Of a stretch of 64,000 bases of DNA, positions 1 through 9,327 are shown one piece after another. Each line of letters opens with the position of its first letter. Position 1 is the first letter of the stretch. The notes under the pieces were generated by a model. That model searched no databases and had not been told where the DNA came from. It saw only the letters and a program-made list of their open reading frames with translations. The stretch comes from Mucilaginibacter sp. SJ. Lineage in GTDB: Bacteria > Bacteroidota > Bacteroidia > Sphingobacteriales > Sphingobacteriaceae. The position numbers were made by a program, and so were the translations under genes. The DNA is taken from positions 6,200,001-6,264,000 of the forward strand of contig NZ_CP118631.1 of NCBI RefSeq assembly GCF_028993635.1, given 5' to 3'.

Positions 1-1942
1 CCCTATGGTTGATATAGGTAACGGTACGAGCGATGCTGACGGTAACGTATTAACTCCGGCTTCTGCAACTGCCACCAGCTTTGGTTCTGAACTTTACACA
101 GCTGGTAACTTATTGAATACTAACATCTTCCAGATTTCTGATGATGTAACTATTTTCGCCGGCAAACACGAGATCACTATCGGTACAAACAACCAGATCC
201 AGAGCTACACCAACGGTTTCGCTCCTGATTACAATGGTTTATATACTTACAACTCTGCATCTGATTTCTTGAACGACAAACCAGCTGCTGCTTATACTTT
301 ACGTTACTCGGCTGTAGGCAATGGTTTCCCTTACGCTAAAATTAAAGCTTCTATTTACAGCGCTTACGTACAGGATAAACTGCACTTAACTGATAACTTC
401 AGGTTAACTTACGGCTTAAGGGCTGATTATGATCAATTTCCTACCACTTTAGCTGCTAACCCCAACGCTGCTGCTTTAACCTTCCAGGGGGGCACTCATG
501 TTGATGTATCTAAATTGCCTAAAAACAGGATCCAGCTTTCACCACGCGTTGGTTTTAACTGGGATGTTAACGGTGATGGTTCAACCCAGTTACGCGGTGG
601 TTCGGGCTTATTTACCGGTTCGGTACCATTTGTATGGATCTCAAACCAGGCATCAAACAACGGTTTATTATTTGGTTCGTACACCATTACCAGGGCAAAT
701 GCCACCGATGCTAATAAAGGTCAGTTAATATTTAGCCCGAATATTGATAAAAACAGGCCGGCAAACGCTGCAGCAAATACTTCGTATGAGCTTGACGTTG
801 CCGACCCGAACCTGAAATATCCAAAGATTTGGAGAACCAACTTGGCTGTTGACCAAAAATTACCTGGCGGTATCATCGCTACTATCGAAGGTGCTTACAC
901 TAAAGATATCCGTGCTATTTACCACCAAAACTTAGTATTATCTGACGGTTTTACAACTCTTCCGGGTGTTGAAGGTCAAATTCAGTACAATTCAAAAAAC
1001 ACAACCCCGGCAGCTTCTGCAGCTACCGCAGCAAACCCATCTATCACTGGTTTATACTATATGAGAAACACTAAAAAAGGTTTTTCATACTTCATTACCG
1101 GTCAATTGCAAAAAAGCTTTACTAACGGCTTTGCAGCAAGCTTTGCTTATACTTACACCAAATCGAAAGACGTTAACGACGGCGGTTCAACCGCAAGCAC
1201 TATCTGGAGCACCAGGTATGTTGCCGGTAACCCTAACCTTGATAACCTTTCAAACAGCTCATACGTACAGCCAAACCGTATCATTGCTACAGTATCATAC
1301 CGTAAACAATACGCTAAAAACTTAGCTACTACAGTTGGCCTGGTATTTGAAGCTGCTAACAGCGGCGCTATCTCTTACATCACCGCTAACGACCCTAATA
1401 ACGACGGTGCTACCAACGATTTGATGTTCATTCCTAAAAATCAGAGCGACATTATCTTAGTTAAAGCTCCTGCCGGTACTAACGGTGTTGCTGACCCACG
1501 TACTCCTGCACAAATCTGGAACCAGTTGAACAACTTCATCAACCAGGATTCGTATTTAAGCGCACACAGAGGTCAGTATGCTCAAAGAAATGGTACTATA
1601 TTGCCAACTTACAAAAGGTTAGATTTACACTTTGCTCAGGATTTCATGATCAAAGCTGGCAAAACTAAAAATACTTTAGAGTTCACTTTCGACGTAATCA
1701 ACTTTACTAACTTATTGAACCGCAACTGGGGTACCTACCAGGTATCATACAGCGGCTTCAACAATGGTGCAACCACTGTGTTAAGGTATATGGGTAAAGA
1801 TGCCACCACTGGTCAGGCAACTTATTCATTCCCTTATCTTGATGCTAATAACCAGATCCCTGTTACCAAATCATTCCAAAACGATATCAGCTTAGCTTCT
1901 CGTTTCCAGGGACAAATTGGTGTAAGGTATATCTTCAACTAA
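1..1942 (+). CDS. TonB-dependent receptor, C-terminal part (5' truncated by window)
   Basis: This is the beta-barrel part of an outer-membrane TonB-dependent receptor; the frame is open to the window edge, so the ATG at 5 is probably internal. About 645 residues are visible. They show alternating aromatic strands, asparagine-rich loops and a C-terminal stretch (SLASRFQGQIGVRYIFN) that ends in an aromatic-containing strand, as expected for a barrel recognised by the Bam machinery. The pattern resembles the large Oar-like receptors of Bacteroidota that carry an N-terminal carboxypeptidase-regulatory domain; that end and the plug lie outside the window. The substrate cannot be inferred. A strong hairpin terminator follows 20 bp after the stop. 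Confidence 0.85.
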   Translation, partial: PMVDIGNGTSDADGNVLTPASATATSFGSELYTAGNLLNTNIFQISDDVTIFAGKHEITIGTNNQIQSYTNGFAPDYNGLYTYNSASDFLNDKPAAAYTLRYSAVGNGFPYAKIKASIYSAYVQDKLHLTDNFRLTYGLRADYDQFPTTLAANPNAAALTFQGGTHVDVSKLPKNRIQLSPRVGFNWDVNGDGSTQLRGGSGLFTGSVPFVWISNQASNNGLLFGSYTITRANATDANKGQLIFSPNIDKNRPANAAANTSYELDVADPNLKYPKIWRTNLAVDQKLPGGIIATIEGAYTKDIRAIYHQNLVLSDGFTTLPGVEGQIQYNSKNTTPAASAATAANPSITGLYYMRNTKKGFSYFITGQLQKSFTNGFAASFAYTYTKSKDVNDGGSTASTIWSTRYVAGNPNLDNLSNSSYVQPNRIIATVSYRKQYAKNLATTVGLVFEAANSGAISYITANDPNNDGATNDLMFIPKNQSDIILVKAPAGTNGVADPRTPAQIWNQLNNFINQDSYLSAHRGQYAQRNGTILPTYKRLDLHFAQDFMIKAGKTKNTLEFTFDVINFTNLLNRNWGTYQVSYSGFNNGATTVLRYMGKDATTGQATYSFPYLDANNQIPVTKSFQNDISLASRFQGQIGVRYIFN

Positions 1943-1962
1943 GAATAACTTATATGTTATAT

Positions 1963-1994
1963 AAAAGTCCCGGTCAATTGGCCGGGACTTTTTT
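1963..1994 (+). terminator. Rho-independent terminator after the TonB receptor
   Basis: An 11-bp perfect stem (AAAAGTCCCGG pairing with CCGGGACTTTT) with a short loop ends in a run of six T. It lies between the receptor and the convergent desaturase gene, and the A-tract on its left side could let it work on both strands. Confidence 0.9.
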
Positions 1995-2130
1995 GCTTTT
2001 AGCTATCGGTGTTTTGTGCAGAGCTCTTATTGTAAATTTCAACACACAGCAATTAGGAGCAACTAATATTTCTATAAGTAAAGGTGAACTGAAAGATTTG
2101 GGATAGATAGTGAGATCAATTATCTGCCTG

Positions 2131-2820
2131 TCAAGGTTTATACGTTTTGAAGAGTTTATCCCAGATGTTGGTATAAAAACCAAAATTATGATTAATATCA
2201 AGGTGATGGCGATGATGAAATGAAGGGGTTCCAAGATACCTGAATGGGAATAGTTTCCGTATGGCTGCGGGTACCGGTTCGACACCCAAATGACCGGTTG
2301 TGCCAAAAAACACATTAACGGTAAGGTATATGAGTACGGCATAAAAGTTAAAGCCATACAGCATTAACATAGCAATCCAAAGCGAACCGAAGCTAATAGT
2401 TTCGAGCGGATGAAGTACAAACAGATCAATAGGGATAGGATCTGCATAATAATGATGAAATCTGTGCACCACTTTATATACTGCCGAATGATGGATCATG
2501 TAGTGGAAAACGAACATAGCGAGATCCATCAGCAGAAAAAGCAGTATGAAATCAAAAATAATAGCCCAGTTTATTTCAAAAGTGAGCTGTAGATACCCAT
2601 GCTTAAAAAGCCAGAACCCGGCATACGTGATAACTGTATTAATAACGTTGGTAAGCAGGCATATCAATACCTCGTTCCTGCTGGCGGGCTTTATCGGCTT
2701 TTTACTTATTTTTAATATAAGCCAACCAAATAGTAGGGCCAAAGCCGTAACAAGCAGGTTTTCGGCCAAAAATATCATCCATAAGTTTATTGATGATAAT
2801 GCGGCCAAAAAACTAAGCAT
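2131..2820 (-). CDS. Sterol desaturase / fatty acid hydroxylase family membrane protein
   Basis: A predicted integral-membrane di-iron hydroxylase of 229 residues. The histidine boxes of the family are visible in order: HYMIHH, then HRFHH soon after it, and FHHRHH near the C terminus, followed by a conserved aromatic tail. These histidines bind the two irons that activate oxygen for hydroxylating a lipid-like substrate. Several hydrophobic helices precede and surround the boxes. The gene starts 18 bp downstream of purM on the same strand, so the two are probably co-transcribed, although no functional link is obvious. The substrate (sterol, carotenoid, fatty acid or sphingoid base) cannot be told from sequence. 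Confidence 0.85.
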   Translation of the reverse strand: MLSFLAALSSINLWMIFLAENLLVTALALLFGWLILKISKKPIKPASRNEVLICLLTNVINTVITYAGFWLFKHGYLQLTFEINWAIIFDFILLFLLMDLAMFVFHYMIHHSAVYKVVHRFHHYYADPIPIDLFVLHPLETISFGSLWIAMLMLYGFNFYAVLIYLTVNVFFGTTGHLGVEPVPAAIRKLFPFRYLGTPSFHHRHHLDINHNFGFYTNIWDKLFKTYKP

Positions 2821-2838
2821 AAGCGTTACATGATGTTA

Positions 2839-4020
2839 TTATTTGTACTCAAATACCCCAAACTCCGATGTCACGGTCACTTTCTTAATATCCGCCTTTT
2901 CCACACGGCCAATGATCTGCGCATCAACACCAAAACTTTTTGAAATATTGATCAGGTCAGCAGCTATAGCTTCAGGTACATAAAGCTCCATACGGTGCCC
3001 CATGTTAAATACTTTATACATTTCCTGCCAGCTGGTTTTTGATTCTTCGTGAATGAGTTTAAACAGTGGTGGTACAGGGAACAGATTGTTTTTTATGATA
3101 TGAAGGCCTTCTACAAAGTGCAATACTTTGGTTTGCGCCCCGCCGCTGCAATGTACCATGCCATGAACCTGGCTGCGGTAGCCATCTAAAATTTGCTTAA
3201 TGATTGGCGCGTAGGTGCGGGTCGCGCTTAAAACGAGCTTGCCTGCTGTTACGGTTTCACCATTGCCAATGTCAATAGCATCGGTAAGGTTTTTGCTGCC
3301 CGAAAAGATCAGCTCGTAAGGGATGGCCGCGTCATAGCTTTCAGGGAATTTATCAGCGATGGTTTTATTGAACACATCATGGCGGGCAGATGTAAGGCCG
3401 TTTGAGCCCATGCCGCCGTTGTATTCTTTTTCATAAGTAGCCTGACCGTATGAGGCAAGCCCTACAATTACATCGCCGGGTTCAATGCGGTGGTTTGATA
3501 TTACATCTTCACGCTTCATACGACAGGTAACCGTCGAATCAACAATGATGGTACGTACCAGGTCACCCACATCAGCAGTTTCACCGCCGGTGGAGTAGAT
3601 GCCTATGCCGGCTTCGCGCAGTTCGGCTAAAATTTCTTCGGTACCATTAATGATAGCGGCAATAACTTCACCGGGAATGAGGCCTTTATTGCGGCCGATG
3701 GTTGATGACAGCAGGATATTATCAGTAGCGCCAACACAAAGCAAATCATCAAGGTTCATGATGATGGCATCCTGGGCTATGCCGCGCCATACCGAGATAT
3801 CGCCTGTCTCTTTCCAGTAGGTATAAGCCAGGGACGATTTGGTACCGGCACCATCGGCATGCATAATATTGCAGTACTCAGGATCGTTGGTTAAGATATC
3901 GGGTACTATTTTGCAGAAAGCTTTTGGGAAAATGCCTTTGTCGATATTTTTTATGGCATTATGAACGTCATCTTTGGAGGCTGATACGCCACGCTGATCA
4001 TATCTTTGCGAAGAAATCAT
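2839..4020 (-). CDS. purM: Phosphoribosylformylglycinamidine cyclo-ligase (AIR synthase)
   Basis: PurM catalyses the fifth step of purine synthesis, closing formylglycinamidine ribotide to aminoimidazole ribotide with ATP. The protein is about 393 residues, the longer Bacteroidota form of the roughly 340-residue enterobacterial enzyme. The N-terminal segment with RYDQRGVSASK, the HADGAGTKSSLAY loop, the NLDDLLCVGA motif and STGGETADVGD are characteristic of the PurM/PurL ATP-binding superfamily. I chose the ATG at 4020; a TTG six bases upstream would add only two residues. The next gene follows after 18 bp. The related purL lies about 19 kb away in this window, so the pathway genes are dispersed. 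Confidence 0.93.
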   Translation of the reverse strand: MISSQRYDQRGVSASKDDVHNAIKNIDKGIFPKAFCKIVPDILTNDPEYCNIMHADGAGTKSSLAYTYWKETGDISVWRGIAQDAIIMNLDDLLCVGATDNILLSSTIGRNKGLIPGEVIAAIINGTEEILAELREAGIGIYSTGGETADVGDLVRTIIVDSTVTCRMKREDVISNHRIEPGDVIVGLASYGQATYEKEYNGGMGSNGLTSARHDVFNKTIADKFPESYDAAIPYELIFSGSKNLTDAIDIGNGETVTAGKLVLSATRTYAPIIKQILDGYRSQVHGMVHCSGGAQTKVLHFVEGLHIIKNNLFPVPPLFKLIHEESKTSWQEMYKVFNMGHRMELYVPEAIAADLINISKSFGVDAQIIGRVEKADIKKVTVTSEFGVFEYK

Positions 4021-4439
4021 GGGCAAATATAAGGCAATTAACCCTAATTTTACGAATTGCTGCTATTCAATACAGGGAAATCGCGTTTAAAATAATTCGA
4101 TCTGTTTTACTAATCTCATACTAAAAAATTTCTACACAAATGCTTTGTAAGCTCTCCACAATTAATCGAATTACACGAATCTTAAATTGATTGAATTCGT
4201 GAAATTCGATTAATACGTAAAAATTAGTGTAAAAATTTTTCATTTATTGTTTTTCAATCCGCATGTGGTTAAAAGCGATTGCCCTGCTATTCAATATGCG
4301 ATTTATATAAACTGCCCGAAATTGTGTTTCTTTGTAAGAAAATAGATCGATGTTTATAATCAGTCTGTTTAATCAGGTTAATCGAAAAACAATTCGCGCT
4401 GATAATACTTCATCAGCAGGGTTAGTATGATACTTCTTT
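4021..4439. other. Intergenic region between divergent purM and ClC genes
   Basis: About 420 bp that should hold both promoters. I see no convincing gene. The most structured part is the 4161-4214 inverted repeat. The rest is AT-rich with no clear match to the Bacteroidota minus-7 element. Confidence 0.6.
4161..4214. repeat. Imperfect 22-bp inverted repeat
   Basis: Left arm 4161-4182 begins ATTAATCGAATT and right arm 4193-4214 ends AATTCGATTAAT; the arms are near-perfect reverse complements separated by about 10 bp. A partial copy of the core (AATTCGTAAAATTCG) occurs at 6544-6558, suggesting a dispersed palindromic element rather than an operator private to this gene pair. Confidence 0.7.
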
Positions 4440-6215
4440 ATGTTAAAAACGCTTTCTTACAAAATAAACCGCTGGCGGCTAAAACGCAATAGTCAACGTA
4501 ATTTTTTAATTTATTGCAGCGTGTTTGTAGGTTTTATGGGCGGGCTGGCCGCCGTAGCCCTTAAGTTTTTAGTGCATTTAATGGAAGAGCTAAGCCGGAA
4601 TATCTCCTCACACTTATATTATCATATAGCTTATGTGTTTTTACCTGCAATAGGCATTTTGGGTACGGTGCTGTATCAGCACCTGATTAACCGCGATAAG
4701 ATTGAAAAAGGGATAGGTAAGGTACTCATCAATATCAAAAAGAACCGCTCAAACATCAAAGCCAATAATATTTATTCGCATTTAATAACAAGCTCATTAA
4801 CCATAGGCTTCGGCGGCTCGGCAGGGTTGGAGGCGCCTATTGTTTGTACAGGTACAGCCATCGGTTCAAACGTAGGTAAGTTTTTTAAGCTTACACCCTA
4901 TGAAAAAACGGTATTGTTAGCTGCTGGCTGTTCGGCGGGTATAGCGGCGGTGTTTAATAGCCCTATTGCCGGGGTGCTTTTTTCGCTGGAGATATTAATA
5001 GGAGAGATCACTATTCCTACTTTTATCCCTCTGTTAATAGCCTCTGCTACGGGAGTTGTGGTCTCCAAATTATTGTACTCGGGCCAATTGTTCCATTTGG
5101 TTACCGAAGGCTGGGCAATGAACGCCCTTCCATTTTACGTGCTGCTTGGCATATTAAGCGGATGGATAGCTATTTATATATCCAAAGTAGGAGGGAAGCT
5201 TGAAGGCGGGATCCTTAAAAAACAAAACCGATATATACGAGCAATTGGCGGCGGCGTGATATTAGGGCTGATCATTGCTGTGTTTCCTCAATTATTTGGC
5301 GAGGGGTATCATTATCTCACCGAAATTTTAAATGGTAATATCAGTGTATTAAAGGAAGAAAGCTTTTTTGCCGACTGGCTTTCTGAGCCGCTTGTCATGC
5401 TGTTATTTATAGGGGCACTTGTGTTTACAAAGATCATTGCTGCGGGTATTACCATTGGTGCCGGTGGCAATGGTGGTACATTTGCACCTACGGTGTTTAC
5501 AGGCGCTTTCCTGGGCTTGTTTGTTGCTTATGGGGTTAATCAAACCGGGCTGATACATTTAAATACGGTTAATTTTATTGCGGTGGGTATGGCGGGGGCC
5601 CTGGCTGGCGTATTGCATGCGCCCTTAACTGCTATATTCTTGATAGCCGAAATTACCGGTGGATATGTGCTGTTTATTCCGCTCATGATCGTATCGGCTA
5701 TGTCATACATCATATCGCGTTATTCATCGCCCCATAATATGTACTGGAGCCAGCTGATCCATCATAACAATATTCATCCCGGGCAGGATTACGGCATGCT
5801 TAACAGTATAATGCTTGATAGCATCATTAACCGCAAATATACCCCCGTTGATAAACAAATGCCGGTTGGCGAATTTTACCAGGTACTGGCTAAAACCGAT
5901 GCCAATATTTTCCCGGTGCTTAAAGGGAACGGAAGCCTTGAAGGTGTTGTATTGATAGATGATATTCGCCGGCGCTTGTTCAATAAAGATATCGCGGATG
6001 AAAATATAGCCGATATCATGATTGAACCGCCGGCTATAATTGATTATGATCAACCGGCCAGCAGCGTTATGGACACCTTTGATGCCATTGACGTATGGCA
6101 GTTACCGGTGGTAAAAGATGAGGTTTTTATCGGCTTTATATCCAAATCAGCATTGCTATCAAAATACAGGGCTGTGATTATTGAACAGCATAAGGCGAGT
6201 GATTTGTTTGCGTAG
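4440..6215 (+). CDS. ClC-family chloride channel/transporter with C-terminal CBS domains
   Basis: A 591-residue membrane protein of the ClC family, which moves chloride or other anions across the inner membrane. Residues up to about 420 carry the helices and anion-filter motifs: GSAGLEAP near residue 130, which contains the gating glutamate, and GAGGNGGTFAP near residue 340. The last 130 residues look like a CBS pair (FPVLKGNGSLEGVV and LPVVKDEVFIGFIS), which usually binds adenine nucleotides and regulates gating. In the helix equivalent to the one carrying the internal proton glutamate of CLC-ec1, the sequence is LFSLEILIG, so isoleucine appears at that position. It stands alone, divergent from purM. 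Confidence 0.9.
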   Translation: MLKTLSYKINRWRLKRNSQRNFLIYCSVFVGFMGGLAAVALKFLVHLMEELSRNISSHLYYHIAYVFLPAIGILGTVLYQHLINRDKIEKGIGKVLINIKKNRSNIKANNIYSHLITSSLTIGFGGSAGLEAPIVCTGTAIGSNVGKFFKLTPYEKTVLLAAGCSAGIAAVFNSPIAGVLFSLEILIGEITIPTFIPLLIASATGVVVSKLLYSGQLFHLVTEGWAMNALPFYVLLGILSGWIAIYISKVGGKLEGGILKKQNRYIRAIGGGVILGLIIAVFPQLFGEGYHYLTEILNGNISVLKEESFFADWLSEPLVMLLFIGALVFTKIIAAGITIGAGGNGGTFAPTVFTGAFLGLFVAYGVNQTGLIHLNTVNFIAVGMAGALAGVLHAPLTAIFLIAEITGGYVLFIPLMIVSAMSYIISRYSSPHNMYWSQLIHHNNIHPGQDYGMLNSIMLDSIINRKYTPVDKQMPVGEFYQVLAKTDANIFPVLKGNGSLEGVVLIDDIRRRLFNKDIADENIADIMIEPPAIIDYDQPASSVMDTFDAIDVWQLPVVKDEVFIGFISKSALLSKYRAVIIEQHKASDLFA

Positions 6216-6241
6216 GGATGGATTTTTCAAAAAAAGCATTA

Positions 6242-6413
6242 TTGCGAGGCACGAAGCAATCCCAAACTACACAGGCAGACCTGCTAATCGGGGATTGCTT
6301 CGTCATTCCTCCTGCCCATGACATAATTAAAAAATGGGTGTCATGCTGAGCCTGTCGAAGCATAGCGGGGTGGGCTTCTGCGCGCGTCCTTCGACAAGCT
6401 CAGGATGACAGCC
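6242..6413. repeat. Two nested palindromic intergenic repeats (REP-like)
   Basis: Two independent inverted repeats lie in tandem. The first pairs 6242-6263 (contains GCGAGGCACGAAGCAATC) with 6290-6311 (contains GATTGCTTCGTCATTCC). The second pairs 6338-6363 (contains TCATGCTGAGCCTGTCGAAG) with 6385-6413 (contains CTTCGACAAGCTCAGGATGA). A further fragment related to the first, CCTCCTCGCAACGACG, lies at 6458-6474. From memory such units recur between genes in Mucilaginibacter-like genomes. They form most of the 346-bp gap between the convergent ClC and glnN genes. Confidence 0.8.
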
Positions 6414-6506
6414 CATCCACACCTATTGTCATCTCACCTTCAAAGGCCTTCGGATTTACCTCCTCGCAACGACGCTTTTTATATTTTAGAATAGTTGACC
6501 AAATAA

Positions 6507-6538
6507 AAATGCCACTAACTATAAAATTAGTGGCATTC
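6507..6538. terminator. Bidirectional hairpin terminator between ClC and glnN
   Basis: The perfect stem AATGCCACTAA / TTAGTGGCATT with a short AT loop lies just past the glnN stop on the minus strand and could also stop plus-strand transcription from the ClC gene. The flanking A tracts and T-poor 3' side make it weaker than the terminator at 1963. Confidence 0.65.
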
Positions 6539-6561
6539 GTATCAATTCGTAAAATTCGCGC

Positions 6562-8736
6562 TTATTTTATAAACAACAACTCCCTGAATTTAGGCAGCGG
6601 CCACTGGCGGTCATCAACCAGTTGCTCCAGTTTATCAACGTGGTAACGGATAGGCTGGAAGAATGATTTTACCTTTTCATCATAATCAATAGCGCGCTGA
6701 CGAAGGTCGTCGATAACGTTAGCTTTTTTGCGCTCGTCAACCATTTGCTCGGTATTGGTTTTAATGAAGTTCACATGCTCGGAGATCCTGTTAATGATAT
6801 CAAGCTGCGAGGCATATGTTGCTTTATCCAGGCCAATGTCTTTTAGTCCTTTTACGTTTTCAATCAGTTTGCTTTGATAAGCAATAGCTGCCGGGATAAT
6901 CACATTCATCACCATTTCGCCAATTACGCGGGCTTCTATCTGCAGCTTTTTGTAGAAAGCATCAAGCAAGATCTCGTGACGTGCATGCGCTTCACGCACG
7001 GTGAATACGCCGGTTTCGGCAAAAAGATGTTCCGACTTATCGTTTATTAAAGCATCCAGCGCTTTTGGTGTGGTTTTAACATTGGGTAAACCTCTTAGCG
7101 CAGCTTCTTTTTCCCATTCTTCGCTATAACCATTTCCCTCAAAGCGGATGTTTTTTGATTCTTTGATGTACTTTTTGATCACCATTAATAAAGCAAGGTC
7201 TTTTTTCTCGCCTTTTTTCATCAGCTTATCTACATCGTATTTGAATTTTTTAAGCTGATCGGCAACGATAAGGTTAAGAATGGTCATCGGGCTGGCCGAG
7301 TTGGCTGATGACCCTACTGCGCGCAGCTCAAACTTGTTACCGGTAAAGGCGAAAGGTGAGGTACGGTTACGGTCGGTATTGTCGGGCAAAATTTGCGGGA
7401 TCTTAGGGATGCCCTGCCATAACAGGTTTTCTTCTTTGATTTTTTTGCTGATGCGGGATGTTTCTATCTCATCAAGCACGTCGCTAAGCTGGCTGCCCAA
7501 AAATATAGATATAATGGCCGGAGGGGCTTCATTGGCACCTAAACGGTGGTCGTTATTAACTGATGCAATGGATGCTCTTAACAGATCAGCATGCTCGTGT
7601 ACCGCTTTTATGGTATTCACAAAAAAGGCAAGGAACATGAGGTTGTTTTTTGGCGTTTTGCCCGGCGATAACAGGTTTTTGCCTGTATTGGTTATCAGGG
7701 ACCAATTATTGTGTTTGCCCGAACCATTAAGGCCCGCATACGGTTTTTCATGGAGTAATACCTTAAAGTTATGGCGCCTGGCAACACGGTCCATCAAATC
7801 CATTAACAGTTGGTTATGGTCGATAGCGAGGTTGATCTCTTCATATATCGGTGCACACTCAAACTGGGATGGAGCAACCTCATTATGGCGGGTTTTAAGC
7901 GGGATGCCTAATTGCAATGCTTCGGCTTCCATATCCTGCATGTAAGCATACACACGCTCAGGTATTGAGCCAAAATAATGATCTTCCAACTGCTGGTTTT
8001 TGGCCGACATATGGCCGAATAAAGTACGACCGGTTAAATAAAGATCGGGACGGGCATTAAATAAGGCCAGGTCGACCAAAAAGTATTCCTGCTCAATACC
8101 TAATGATGCATTTACCTTTTCAATGCCTTTATCAAAATAATGGCAAACATCAACGGCTGCTTTGTCAAGCACGTTCAGTGCCTTTAATAAAGGTACTTTA
8201 TAATCAAGCGCTTCGCCGGTGTACGATACGAACACTGTAGGGATACATAAGGTACGCGCCATTAAAAAGGCAGGCGAGGAAGGATCCCAGGCGGTATAAC
8301 CGCGGGCTTCAAAAGTATTGCGGATGCCGCCGCTCGGGAAGCTTGAGGCATCAGGCTCCTGCTGTGCAAGGGCATCGCCCGAAAAACGCTCTATAGCGCC
8401 GCCATCTGCAGTGGGCTCAAAAAAAGCGTCATGTTTTTCGGCAGTGGTGCCGGTAAGCGGTTGAAACCAGTGTGTATAATGGGTTGCGCCTTTGCCTAAA
8501 GCCCAGGCTTTCATTGCCGAAGCGATCTGTTCTGCCAAATCACGAGGGATCGGCTCACCTTTTTCAATTGAATTTACTATTCCCTGGTAGGCCTCTGATG
8601 AAAGGTATTCCTTCATCTTCTTTTTATCAAAAACATTCGATCCGAAATAATCGGAAATTTTTGGTGAAGGCGGTTTTACTTCAGGGATAGTTCTTGAAAG
8701 TACATCCTGTAAGGCTTTAAAACGAATATTGGACAT
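6562..8736 (-). CDS. glnN: Glutamine synthetase type III
   Basis: A 724-residue cytoplasmic enzyme that makes glutamine from glutamate, ammonia and ATP. Its length and the N-terminal FGSNVFDKKKMKEYL segment identify the GSIII family, about 700-730 residues and typical of Bacteroidota and cyanobacteria, rather than the roughly 470-residue GSI. Catalytic-core motifs visible include GIEQEYFLVD, KTRHNEVAPSQFE, LNGSGKHNNWSL and NRTSPFAFTGNKFELRAVGS. GSIII forms double-hexamer rings and is normally not adenylylated. It is divergent from an ammonium transporter across a 599-bp AT-rich region, forming the core of a nitrogen-assimilation block. Confidence 0.96.
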   Translation of the reverse strand: MSNIRFKALQDVLSRTIPEVKPPSPKISDYFGSNVFDKKKMKEYLSSEAYQGIVNSIEKGEPIPRDLAEQIASAMKAWALGKGATHYTHWFQPLTGTTAEKHDAFFEPTADGGAIERFSGDALAQQEPDASSFPSGGIRNTFEARGYTAWDPSSPAFLMARTLCIPTVFVSYTGEALDYKVPLLKALNVLDKAAVDVCHYFDKGIEKVNASLGIEQEYFLVDLALFNARPDLYLTGRTLFGHMSAKNQQLEDHYFGSIPERVYAYMQDMEAEALQLGIPLKTRHNEVAPSQFECAPIYEEINLAIDHNQLLMDLMDRVARRHNFKVLLHEKPYAGLNGSGKHNNWSLITNTGKNLLSPGKTPKNNLMFLAFFVNTIKAVHEHADLLRASIASVNNDHRLGANEAPPAIISIFLGSQLSDVLDEIETSRISKKIKEENLLWQGIPKIPQILPDNTDRNRTSPFAFTGNKFELRAVGSSANSASPMTILNLIVADQLKKFKYDVDKLMKKGEKKDLALLMVIKKYIKESKNIRFEGNGYSEEWEKEAALRGLPNVKTTPKALDALINDKSEHLFAETGVFTVREAHARHEILLDAFYKKLQIEARVIGEMVMNVIIPAAIAYQSKLIENVKGLKDIGLDKATYASQLDIINRISEHVNFIKTNTEQMVDERKKANVIDDLRQRAIDYDEKVKSFFQPIRYHVDKLEQLVDDRQWPLPKFRELLFIK

Positions 8737-8767
8737 ATTTTATGAGGTTTAAATAAAGGTTAGTGTT

Positions 8768-8803
8768 CAAAAATATAACTATCCTTTAAAATATCGGGCA
8801 AAA
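8768..8803 (-). promoter_or_regulatory. Candidate Bacteroidota sigma promoter for glnN
   Basis: Read on the minus strand, TTTTG at 8803-8799 is followed after 23 bases by TATTTTTG at 8775-8768. This fits the Bacteroidota minus-33 TTTG / minus-7 TAnnTTTG pattern. It lies about 32 bp before the glnN ATG. The spacing is at the long end of the accepted range. Confidence 0.5.
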
Positions 8804-9200
8804 TTAAGTGAAATATAACATACCACCTAATGATTAAGAAACGGAAAGAATTTAAAGGAAAATCTTAAATAGCTTGAAATTTTTATCTAAAATGAATAAA
8901 ACTTTGCTTTTTTAATGTATTTATCCGGGTTTTTTATTTTAAATTGGTGTAAATTGAAATTTAAATCGTAAAAAAATCAAATTTTAGATTTTTTTAATGA
9001 TGAAATCGAATTTATATTGAAAATAACATTTTTAAATAATCAAAAAATGACATTGCAAAGGCCTTGTTTTTGCAATTTTCATAATTTTTTGATTTTTTAC
9101 CATTAATTTATCGTTAATAATTTGTTATTCTTAAAAATACTACCTAATTTCAGAAAATAATTTACGAAAACACACCAATTATTATGCTTTTTATAAAAAA

Positions 9201-9254
9201 ATGAAAGAAGTTATAGGCAGGATGAGGGATTTGGAGAAGAAAAGTGGTTTGTAA
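9201..9254 (+). CDS. Possible 17-residue leader peptide upstream of the ammonium transporter
   Basis: A short ATG-initiated frame, MKEVIGRMRDLEKKSG and a final L, ends in TAA 81 bp before the transporter ATG. It sits in otherwise very AT-rich DNA, yet is GC-richer and purine-rich, which makes it stand out. It has no run of one amino acid that would suggest classical attenuation. It could be a genuine small peptide, an upstream ORF affecting translation, or chance. Confidence 0.25.
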   Translation: MKEVIGRMRDLEKKSGL

Positions 9255-9264
9255 TTCAGGATAG

Positions 9265-9327
9265 CAATCAAACTAAATTTAAATACAACAATCAAACTAA
9301 TTAATTTTTAAAAAACAATCAAACTAA
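9265..9327 (+). repeat. Three direct repeats of CAATCAAACTAA before the ammonium transporter
   Basis: Exact 12-mers start at 9265, 9289 and 9316, spaced 24 and 27 bases apart, and the last ends 8 bp before the start codon. Their position suggests a leader with repeated protein- or RNA-binding sites, or local duplication. Confidence 0.8.
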
